Of a stretch of DNA of 17,480 nucleotides, positions 9,501 through 14,933 are shown piece by piece. Numbering within the stretch: position 1 is the first letter of the stretch; each line of letters opens with the position of its first letter. A program made the translations under genes and the position numbers. Source of the DNA: Prevotella sp. CAG:891 (GTDB lineage Bacteria; Bacteroidota; Bacteroidia; Bacteroidales; Bacteroidaceae). The notes under the pieces are model-generated. The model was not told where the DNA came from, searched no databases, and saw only the letters and a list, made by a program, of their open reading frames with translations. The stretch lies in contig FR901766.1 in NCBI GenBank assembly GCA_000437675.1, positions 1-17,480 on the forward strand, in the 5' to 3' direction.

Positions 9501-10744
9501 CACAGTTGGGTTTGCTCGTCATAGATGCTCACCCCCTTGTCGGTAGCATACCATATCTTGCTATTGCGGCCCTGTGTATCCACGCTTTGCATGATGTCGT
9601 TCACACCATTATTGATAAGCGACTGGCTGTTGAGATTCTCATGGTGCACAAACTCCAAAGTATGCTCCATCGGAATAGCTATATCCACACCTCCCGAATA
9701 GGAGCCTATCCAAAGGTCGCCAAGATGATCCTTGCAAAGGGCATAGACACCATTACCATGCAATACATTCTCCGGTCTGCCATCCGTATTCAAAAGCAGA
9801 TTCGTCTTACAGGTCTTCTTGTCGTAGGCATAGACACCTGCTCCATCCACCGCCATCAAGATGGTGACTGCATCGTAGGGGATAATGGAACGAACAGGGA
9901 TGAGCGGAATATTTGCTAAGGATGAGAATTGCGTGAGAGAAGACAATGGCTTCCAGGTTCTGTCATCGAGCAAGATAATGCCACGATGGAAAGTTCCCAA
10001 CCATATCTGATGAGCCTTCACGTCGTGATAAGACGAAAGAACGGAAAACCTCGCAAGAGCAATCGAGGCTGGACCGCATTCGGTGAGTGAATAGGCGAAG
10101 ACTCCCGAAGGAGAACCTATCAACAACTGCTTGCCGATGAATCGGATATGATTGACATACGTGTTCTTCAGAATGTATTTTCCTTTGTTTGGCGAACCAG
10201 GGGCTGTTATGTCTTTGCTACCAGCAATAGATGGAGGATCCATCCTATACACACCCCTATCCAATGCCATCCAAAAGCATCCCTTGTCATCGACCAGCAA
10301 GTCATTGAGCATCACACTTCCTCCAAGCACATTCATCAGATTGACCTGGAGTTGGAATGTGTCTTTCACCTTATTATATATATAGATCTTTCCTTTATTA
10401 TCATAGGCATAGATATGCTGTTGGCTATTCTTGGTCAACTTGATGTTTCTGCCACAGGCATCACTAAACTGCATATCCGTTGCCAAGGTATAGTTCCGTA
10501 CCTGTTGACCATTGTACCTATCAACGCCTCGCTTGGTACTGATCCATATAGCACCATCTTCAGCCTCAACTATCGAATACACACGGGCACTTGAGATCCC
10601 ATTGTCTGTATTGAGATTCGACAACATCAGCATATTGCGGGTCAAATGTTCCTGTGCATGGAGCTGTGAACACAGCACCATGCACAAGAGCCACAGGAAA
10701 CCAACCTGCAATCTTAGTAAATATGACAAGCCTTTATTTTTCAT
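6569..10744 (-). CDS. Hybrid two-component system sensor/regulator (HTCS)
   Basis: A one-protein signalling system in the inner membrane that binds glycan fragments in the periplasm and activates the neighbouring operon. From the ATG at 10742-10744 (MKNKGLSY, 1391 residues) it has a clean signal peptide ending near SQLHA; an in-frame ATG 30 bp earlier would add ten residues that spoil the signal. Next come two-component beta-propeller repeats (blade motifs such as GAIWISTKRGVDRYN and GDLWIGSYSGGVD), then a Y_Y_Y domain (YQYYLEGYDHQW) and one membrane span (about 803-822). The kinase follows: H-box AHNIRTPL with His848, N-box ENLLSNAVKYT, ATP-lid motifs VSDTGIGIP and GSGLGL. The receiver domain has phosphoacceptor Asp1148 in VVSDVMMPG. 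A repetitive hydrophilic linker leads to a C-terminal AraC-type helix-turn-helix ending SPSKYE. The residue after His848 is Asn instead of the usual Glu or Asp. The gene lies upstream of GH5-susC-susD, same strand, with its own terminator. Confidence 0.96.
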   Translation of the reverse strand: MKNKGLSYLLRLQVGFLWLLCMVLCSQLHAQEHLTRNMLMLSNLNTDNGISSARVYSIVEAEDGAIWISTKRGVDRYNGQQVRNYTLATDMQFSDACGRNIKLTKNSQQHIYAYDNKGKIYIYNKVKDTFQLQVNLMNVLGGSVMLNDLLVDDKGCFWMALDRGVYRMDPPSIAGSKDITAPGSPNKGKYILKNTYVNHIRFIGKQLLIGSPSGVFAYSLTECGPASIALARFSVLSSYHDVKAHQIWLGTFHRGIILLDDRTWKPLSSLTQFSSLANIPLIPVRSIIPYDAVTILMAVDGAGVYAYDKKTCKTNLLLNTDGRPENVLHGNGVYALCKDHLGDLWIGSYSGGVDIAIPMEHTLEFVHHENLNSQSLINNGVNDIMQSVDTQGRNSKIWYATDKGVSIYDEQTQLWHHALYNKVALTLCQTADGKVLAGTYGDGIFQVHADGSSSRAYSVSNGKLKTDYVYSIFKDSEGGLWIGCLNGDLVHIPSSSEKNGNVDNSVNYLPINEVQCIVESPDKKSIAVGTTHGCYRIDKRSLRVSRFFYPSEFPTFDYNFFVNAMVFQDARHIWIATDGGGLYLYDWQKHQVKNYTISQSLPSNIVYALVKTPIGKVWMSTDKGLAFINQGKVTNLNFFKGLEREYRHMAVVRTQDGRMIFGSNDGAVVLASKFAGGFNYKAPLHITGVEVEGKTFDEADQLEDWHAELFGMLQEGKMSFSHDEKTLIVHFESINYPYQHDIQYQYYLEGYDHQWSVPSAYQQARFANLRPGNYTLHVKAMSRSNGRILGESTLRIHIAQPWWNSWWAWIVYLCILGAIVYFGWDYYRERLHRKYYDEKINFFVNTAHNIRTPLSLVLAPLADLAKDATLGDKSRKFLEMALRNGDKLLGMVTELIDFQKIAVAKTQVCWQKVELSVLLRQQVEKFQMPAQEKHISLRLATCGQHIFSTDLSMMDLIFENLLSNAVKYTQVGGTITVSASFDEVGKKVCIQVSDTGIGIPKTEAKHIFQSFFRASNAVNSQEMGSGLGLMLTRQLVQKLGGKLTFESEEGKGTAFLVVLLDNRNVDVSVSSKPASLPETSDTSVSADEKIKSEESLKETLLFVDDNEDLRQYIRMAFADQYHVVDVESGEAALKYLSENGECDIVVSDVMMPGMQGDELCRRIKENKETSWLPVILLTAKAGRGFMIEGLDLGADDYIAKPFDSAILASKIASMLKNRRRLSQYYMEQSLAIVRGEDLGQSSPKNLLPSEPSLPSVASDETNKSSDETNKSSDDKNKSSDEKEPDLDPMDQAFVEKATRLVLDNLSDTDFTIDRLCREMAMSRTLFYGKLKTLTGQGPQDFMRLIRLEQAALYLKQGESVLDVSLKTGFVNVKHFSTVFKKHFGVSPSKYE
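6908..6970 (-). repeat. 21-bp tandem repeat (three units) in the HTCS linker
   Basis: Three imperfect 21-bp units (6970-6950, 6949-6929, 6928-6908) plus the start of a fourth encode DETNKSS, DETNKSS, DDKNKSS and DEK. The array lies between the receiver and AraC domains. Its unit length is a multiple of three, so copy-number change would alter linker length without breaking the frame. Confidence 0.85.
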
Positions 10745-11323
10745 TTCGATGATGATTCCAAGTGCTATTTCCATTATTTCTTAATTTTTTGCTAAAATAA
10801 TGTTTTTATGAGACAATTCAGCAGAAGATACGAAATCTTGTGCTTATTTAACTATTCTGCGATGTTTTTTCCTTATTAAGCCTATACTCAGATTCGCATG
10901 CTGCGGAAAATGATATTTCGCAAGTATTAAACCTAAAACGGTCATTAGAACGTTAAATGTAATTTTTAGAATTGCTTGCAGCCTTTTGTTTTTATAAGGC
11001 ATCTTTTGTCTGTTCTTAATCGTCAGAAACTATGCAAAGATTACAAACGGTTTGTTTGCCAGAATCATTGGCAAAATTAGTGCACTTACCGTTTTGCAAT
11101 ACGCAAACTTTATAAACAATAAGCCCATCGGCAGAATTAAGTATGCACTAAATTAATTCCGCCAACGGGTTCTTAAGTAGGTATTGTACAACATTTCCGA
11201 TTCATGGCATAAGTTCTCCCATAAGCGACGAAGTACAATATACTGAGCCAATGTTCAAATCATACTCCCCTCACCTTTTTGCTGCTGAGCCAAAAACGGC
11301 CGTAAAAAAGAGAGGATAACCCG
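10745..11323. other. Gene-free AT-rich spacer between purF-like gene and HTCS
   Basis: About 580 bp without a credible ORF on either strand. It contains a small hairpin (arms TTTGCCA and TGGCAAA, 11055-11075), the palindrome ACAAACGGTTTGT (11043-11055) and a candidate minus-strand -7 box. I see no tRNA, known riboswitch or transposon end. It separates the polysaccharide locus from the housekeeping genes. Confidence 0.6.
11072..11079 (-). promoter_or_regulatory. Candidate -7 box for the HTCS gene
   Basis: TAATTTTG on the minus strand matches TAnnTTTG exactly. It is some 330 bp from the HTCS start, so the leader would be long, and no well-spaced -33 TTTG is visible. A near-match TAATCTTTG lies at 11035-11043. 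No exact match was found nearer the gene. Confidence 0.3.
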
Positions 11324-11358
11324 AAAAAACTCCCATCCGACATATAGTCGGACGGGAG
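11324..11358 (-). terminator. Rho-independent terminator of the purF-like gene
   Basis: On the minus strand CTCCCGTCCGAC (11358-11347) pairs with GTCGGATGGGAG (11341-11330) across the five-base loop TATAT, with one G-U pair, and is followed at once by six T (11329-11324). It lies 41 bp past the purF-like stop codon. On the opposite strand the stem is followed by A, so it is directional. Confidence 0.9.
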
Positions 11359-11399
11359 CCAAAAAAAATAATAATATGAAAGAAATTACAGATTACAGA

Positions 11400-12833
11400 T
11401 TACTGTTTGCCCTTGTATTTGTTGCAGCAGCCCGTACCGTCGAAACAGTGAGTGCAGACTTTGCACTTAGGCAGACCGATGGCCTTGACCAGCGTTTCGA
11501 GTTTGTTGAAACGCAGCGAAGTCAGTCCCAGGCGTTTACGGATGGCCTCAACCAACTTTTCGTACTCTGGTGTGCCTGTAGTGGCGTATTTTTCGAGATT
11601 TTTGTTCGGGTCGCCCTCAATTTCGCCAATGAGCTGACGGGTAATCAGTTCCATTTCGCTCTTCGACGAGGTGAAGCCGATGAACGGACAGCTATAGATG
11701 AGCGGCGGACAGGCAATGCGGATGTGTACCTCGCGTGCGCCGTCGTCGAACAGCACGTTCACGTTGTCGCGCAACTGCGTGCCGCGCACAATCGAGTCGT
11801 CGCAAAAGAGCACGCGTTTGCCGTTGAGCATATCGCGGTTGGGAATGAGCTTCATTTTGGCCACGAGTGCACGCAAATCCTGCGTAGGCGGGGTGAATGA
11901 ACGCGGCCAGGTGGGCGTGTACTTTGAAATGGCACGCTGGTAGGGTTTGCGCATACCGGCTGCATAGCCCAGTGCCATGCCTACGCCCGAATCGGGGATG
12001 CCGCAAACGCAGTCGACGTCGGTGTCGTCTTCGGCAGCCATCATCTCGCCATTGTCGTAGCGCATTTCCTCAACGTTGCGTCCTTCGTAGGTCGAAGTGG
12101 GGAAACCGTAGTACACCCAGAGGAAGGAACAAATTTGGCAATGTTCCTGCGGTGCGCGCAACTGTTCGATGCTGTCGGCACGCAAATACACGGCTTCGCC
12201 CGGTCCGAGGTCGCGCACGGTTTGGTAGTCCAGGTTGGGGAACGAGGTGCTTTCGCTCGTCACGGCGTAGGCCCCGTCTTTTTTACCGATGATTACGGGC
12301 GTGCGACCCCAGTCGTCGCGCACGGCAATGATACCTTCTTCGGTGAGCAGCAGCATGGAGCATGAACCTTCGATGTGGCGGAACACATTTTCGATACCCT
12401 CGGCAAACGTTTTACCCTGAATGAGCAGCAATGCCACGAGTTCGGTCTGGTTGGTTTGTCCCGATGAAAGTTCGGCAAAATGCTGGTTCTGTTCGAGCAA
12501 TTCGGCAGTGAGCTGTTCGATGTTCGTTATTTTTGCAACAGTGACGATGGCAAAACGCCCCAGGTGCGAGTTAATAACGAGCGGTTGTGCGTCGGTATCG
12601 CTGATAATGCCGATGCCCGCATTGGCACCCTTGAACTTGGAGAGTGCCGGTTCGAATTTTGAGCGGAAGTAGGCATTTTCAAGGTTATGAATGGAGCGTG
12701 TAAAACTTTTGGTCGTCGGGTTGTAAGTGGCCATACCGCCCCGGCGAGTGCCCAGATGTGAGTTGTAGTCAGTGCCGTAAAATAAGTCGGCTACGCAGTC
12801 GAGCTGCGAAACTGTTCCAAAAAAACCTCCCAT
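11400..12833 (-). CDS. PurF-like amidophosphoribosyltransferase lacking the catalytic N-terminal Cys
   Basis: Homologue of glutamine PRPP amidotransferase, which makes phosphoribosylamine in the first step of purine synthesis. The 477-residue product begins MGGFFGTV, so the Cys that follows Met in standard PurF and acts as the glutaminase nucleophile is Gly here. The glutamine pocket is also changed: HNGN-like residues are not seen where SHLGRFAIVTVAKITN occurs, and GTRRGG replaces the usual RGQxxAG. The phosphoribosyltransferase half looks intact: PRPP loop VLFCDDSIVRGTQ with Asp345/Asp346, and GIPDSGVGMALGYA. Cys235 (ICSF), Cys382 (SCPF), Cys460 and Cys463 (CTHCFDG) sit where the Bacillus subtilis enzyme has its 4Fe-4S ligands (236, 382, 437, 440). 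It may use free ammonia, be a regulatory paralogue, or have another role. It has its own promoter and terminator, so it is monocistronic. I leave the symbol blank because the canonical purF may be elsewhere. Confidence 0.88.
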   Translation of the reverse strand: MGGFFGTVSQLDCVADLFYGTDYNSHLGTRRGGMATYNPTTKSFTRSIHNLENAYFRSKFEPALSKFKGANAGIGIISDTDAQPLVINSHLGRFAIVTVAKITNIEQLTAELLEQNQHFAELSSGQTNQTELVALLLIQGKTFAEGIENVFRHIEGSCSMLLLTEEGIIAVRDDWGRTPVIIGKKDGAYAVTSESTSFPNLDYQTVRDLGPGEAVYLRADSIEQLRAPQEHCQICSFLWVYYGFPTSTYEGRNVEEMRYDNGEMMAAEDDTDVDCVCGIPDSGVGMALGYAAGMRKPYQRAISKYTPTWPRSFTPPTQDLRALVAKMKLIPNRDMLNGKRVLFCDDSIVRGTQLRDNVNVLFDDGAREVHIRIACPPLIYSCPFIGFTSSKSEMELITRQLIGEIEGDPNKNLEKYATTGTPEYEKLVEAIRKRLGLTSLRFNKLETLVKAIGLPKCKVCTHCFDGTGCCNKYKGKQ

Positions 12834-12945
12834 AATGCTGGTGTGTGAATTGTTAGTTGGTGTATTGTGCGTGCTATGTCAACCCGTCGTTCCGGCTGTC
12901 GGTCTTCAGTGTGCCCGACGATGCGAAAACAAAGAGTTGAGGTAG

Positions 12946-12976
12946 CAAAATTACGCCAACCCCCTTAATGTGCAAA
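12946..12976 (-). promoter_or_regulatory. Promoter of the purF-like gene (-33/-7)
   Basis: On the minus strand TTTG (12976-12973) is followed after 19 bases by TAATTTTG (12953-12946), a full match to the Bacteroidota arrangement TTTG, about 19-21 bases, TAnnTTTG. Transcription would start near 12939 and give a leader of about 105 bases. The leader can form a hairpin from GTCGG and CCGAC, but I recognise no known riboswitch. Confidence 0.65.
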
Positions 12977-13203
12977 GCCCTGATGCGGATTTTTTCATTC
13001 GTTAGCCAAAAAACCATTATTTATGCAACACTTCGTAAACTTTGGTTGACAAAAAAGGAAAAGCCACCCTCATACGAGGCTGGGATTTTAAAGTCTATAA
13101 TTCGGAAATATTGGAAGAAAATACTGATGTAGCCATAACCTGCTGCGATGCGGAAAGAAGGGCTGACGTGGCGGTAAACATGAACGTAACCGAGGTGCGC
13201 ACT
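12977..13203. other. Intergenic stretch without a supported gene
   Basis: Bases between the purF-like promoter and the MITE-like element. The plus strand is open from a TTG at 13042 through to 13317, but the start is weak, no homology is apparent, and the frame runs into the repeat element. I see no RNA gene here. Confidence 0.5.
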
Positions 13204-13404
13204 TTAAGAAGTCGTCTAAACTGTTCTGACGAAGATTTGAGTTGGAGTTTTATCTCCTCTACATTCAATTTTCACCTTTCTTTTTGGTTGTTTTTTGATC
13301 TTTCATCGGTCGTGTAGCTCGCTACACTCCCTCTTCAAGGCCCAAAAACACCTCAAAAATAAAGGCAAATCTTGAAATTCATAAAAATTCAGACGACTTC
13401 TTAA
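13204..13404. mobile_element. MITE-like 201-bp element with terminal inverted repeats
   Basis: The left end TTAAGAAGTCGTCTAAA (13204-13220) and the right end TTCAGACGACTTCTTAA (13388-13404) are inverted repeats, identical over the outer 14 bases and nearly so beyond. Both ends close in TTAA, which could be a target duplication or part of the repeat. Inside, AAGATTTG (near 13222) is mirrored by CAAATCTT (near 13366), T-rich and A-rich tracts face each other, and the near-perfect palindrome GTGTAGCTCGCTACAC (13312-13327) lies close to the centre, so the strand could fold into a long imperfect hairpin. It encodes no transposase, so movement would need one in trans. Whether it is dispersed in the genome cannot be seen from one copy. 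Confidence 0.6.
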
Positions 13405-13476
13405 GCCCGAATCTTCACAAACGAAGGTTTAACGAAAAAGATTTACGCAATCTGCGAAGTTGCAAATATTTTTGTG

Positions 13477-13484
13477 TACTTTTG
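13477..13484 (+). promoter_or_regulatory. Candidate distal -7 box of the corA leader
   Basis: TACTTTTG matches TAnnTTTG and is followed directly by a structured segment starting near 13497. It is 267 bp upstream of corA. A TTG lies at 13460-13462 but is closer than a standard -33 element. It could drive corA with a long leader or a small RNA. Confidence 0.45.
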
Positions 13485-13496
13485 CTTTTGCTATCG

Positions 13497-13575
13497 CGAA
13501 GCCGGGCCACCGTATGCCCCGATGCCAGGCAGCAGAACGACATGCAGCGCTACAGTTTGGCACACCACGGCTTCG
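13497..13575 (+). other. Structured segment in the corA leader
   Basis: CGAAGCCG (13497-13504) pairs with CGGCTTCG (13568-13575), and inside it TGCCA (13523-13527) pairs with TGGCA (13558-13562), giving an extended GC-rich hairpin of about 80 bases right after the distal -7 box. It is more GC-rich than its flanks. I compared it by eye with tRNA and the SRP RNA core and it fits neither. It may be a small RNA or the aptamer-like part of a cis-regulatory leader; this is inference. Confidence 0.4.
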
Positions 13576-13639
13576 TAATTTGCAAACTAACATTATTCAT
13601 AACAATGGACGACTATCACGCGGAAAATAACGTTTGATA

Positions 13640-13703
13640 CCGACCGAAACAGGCTCTTGCTCTCTATTATTTATATTTGTAGTGTAAGCCGCCGTTCGGT
13701 CGG
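13640..13703 (+). repeat. 9-bp inverted repeat upstream of corA
   Basis: CCGACCGAA (13640-13648) is the exact reverse complement of TTCGGTCGG (13695-13703). The bases AAACAGG (13647-13653) can instead pair with CCTGTTT (13742-13748), just in front of the corA ATG. The two pairings cross, so they would compete or form a pseudoknot. Confidence 0.55.
13672..13679 (+). promoter_or_regulatory. Candidate proximal -7 box of corA
   Basis: TATATTTG matches TAnnTTTG and lies 71 bp upstream of the corA ATG, giving a leader of about 65 bases. No -33 TTTG is seen at the right distance. If this one is used, the upstream inverted repeat would not be wholly in the message. Confidence 0.45.
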
Positions 13704-13750
13704 CAGGTTTACCATGTCATTACGTTAGCATCCGCCAAGAACCTGTTTTT

Positions 13751-14677
13751 ATGCGTACTTACTGGAATTACAACAAAACGCTGAGAACCATGGAGGAATG
13801 GGCTCCCGACTGCTGGACGCAGGTGACCTGCCCTACTCCCGAAGATGAGGATTACCTGATTAACGAACTCAAAGTGCCCGACTACTTTCTCGATGACATC
13901 CGAGATAAGGACGAACGCTCGCGCTATGAGTACGACGAGGGGTGGTCGCTCATCATTTTGCGTATCCCCTACGTGAAAGAAGTGGCCTCGCGTACGCCGC
14001 ACACTACCATCCCGATGGGTATTATCCTGAACAAGGGCGTGTGTATCACGGTGTGCAATTACGAAACGAACATGATGATTGATTTCGTTTCGTATCAGCA
14101 AAAGCGCAACCAGGGATTTACCGACTCGGTCGACCTCGTGTTCCGCCTGTTCCTTTCGTCGGCCGTGTGGTACCTGAAACGGCTCAAACAAATCAATATC
14201 CTGATTGAAGAAGCTAAGCGCAACCTGGACCGACAGGTAGACAACGAGGACTTGATCGGCCTGTCGCGACTGCAGGACAGCCTGACGTATTTCATCACCT
14301 CAATCCGCGGTAACGAAACCTTGCTCTCGAAACTGAAATTCAAGCTGCCCGTCGACGAACTCGATGCCGACCTTATCGAGGACGTGACCATCGAGATGAA
14401 CCAGGCACGCGAAACCACGAACATCTACACAAACATCCTTGACTCGACCATGGAAACTTACGCCAACATTATCAACAACAACATGGCCGGCGTGATGAAG
14501 CAGATGACGAGTATTTCCATTATCCTGATGTTCCCCACGCTTATTGCCAGTATCTTCGGTATGAACCTGATTAGCGGCATCGAGGAATCGTGGTGGGGCT
14601 TCCCGTTGGTTATCATCCTGTCGATTGTAATTACCGGCCTGTTTTATGGCCTATTCCGCTGGAAAACTTGGATTTAA
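13751..14677 (+). CDS. corA: CorA-family divalent cation (Mg2+/Co2+) transporter
   Basis: A pentameric inner-membrane channel that takes up magnesium, and also cobalt or nickel in some members. The 308-residue product has the normal CorA plan: an acidic alpha/beta cytoplasmic domain (about 1-120), a long helical stalk (about 130-240, rich in EEAKRNLDRQ-like sequence), and two C-terminal membrane segments (about 247-268 and 283-302). Gly270-Met271-Asn272 in FGMNLISG is the signature GMN motif at the end of the first span; standard proteins usually have YGMN. The short loop between spans contains GIEESWWG, acidic as expected. The C terminus is basic (RWKTWI), as usual for the cytoplasmic tail. 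It stands alone, with leader structures and two candidate promoters upstream and a 256-bp gap to the next gene. The family call is firm; the ion is inferred. Confidence 0.93.
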   Translation: MRTYWNYNKTLRTMEEWAPDCWTQVTCPTPEDEDYLINELKVPDYFLDDIRDKDERSRYEYDEGWSLIILRIPYVKEVASRTPHTTIPMGIILNKGVCITVCNYETNMMIDFVSYQQKRNQGFTDSVDLVFRLFLSSAVWYLKRLKQINILIEEAKRNLDRQVDNEDLIGLSRLQDSLTYFITSIRGNETLLSKLKFKLPVDELDADLIEDVTIEMNQARETTNIYTNILDSTMETYANIINNNMAGVMKQMTSISIILMFPTLIASIFGMNLISGIEESWWGFPLVIILSIVITGLFYGLFRWKTWI

Positions 14678-14776
14678 AGCCCCGCCTGTTCACTTTTAGG
14701 CGTGAAAATTTGGCTGATACAATAAAAATAACTTTATTTGCCACCTATTTTGTGCTCAAAGACCCTAGTGCGGCCT

Positions 14777-14800
14777 TGCCCGAACAACAGGGTTTGGGCA
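14777..14800 (+). other. Hairpin downstream of corA
   Basis: TGCCCGAAC (14777-14785) pairs with GTTTGGGCA (14792-14800), nine pairs including one G-U, around a six-base loop. No T tract follows, so it is a weak terminator at best; it may stabilise the corA 3' end or belong to the leader of the DUF349 gene. The rest of 14678-14933 shows no gene and no exact TAnnTTTG box. Confidence 0.4.
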
Positions 14801-14933
14801 CAGTACCTTATAATTGCTACCGATAACGGAGGAACCTTGCATCGCCCTTGATAAACTTAGAACTACTGAAACATTTTAGAACTCGGGGCTCATGCGGCCA
14901 ATTCCCCCTTTTACAGACCCTTTCCTATTTATT

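Noticed and set aside
10745..10774. Upstream start of the HTCS (ten extra residues)
   Set aside because: It puts MEIALGIIIE ahead of a standard signal peptide that begins MKNKG; the shorter start explains secretion better.
11376..11900. Plus-strand frame of 174 codons over the 3' end of the purF-like gene
   Set aside because: The minus strand carries the conserved PRPP loop and cysteine motifs here and a terminator follows it; the plus frame shows no recognisable protein.
13042..13317. Open frame of 91 codons on the plus strand
   Set aside because: It starts with TTG, resembles no family I know, and its second half is the left part of the MITE-like element including the central palindrome; chance opening is more likely.
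13497..13575. tRNA or SRP RNA gene
   Set aside because: No acceptor stem with T-loop bases of a tRNA, and the SRP core GGAAGGAAGCAGC type sequence is absent.
14590..14826. Frame of 78 codons overlapping the corA end and running into the intergenic region
   Set aside because: It overlaps the last CorA membrane segment out of frame and has no independent start signals.
14892..14933. Upstream start of the DUF349 gene (14 extra residues)
   Set aside because: The extra residues RPIPPFTDPFLFI are hydrophobic and proline-rich, unlike the acidic start of the protein; ATG 14934 is the better choice.
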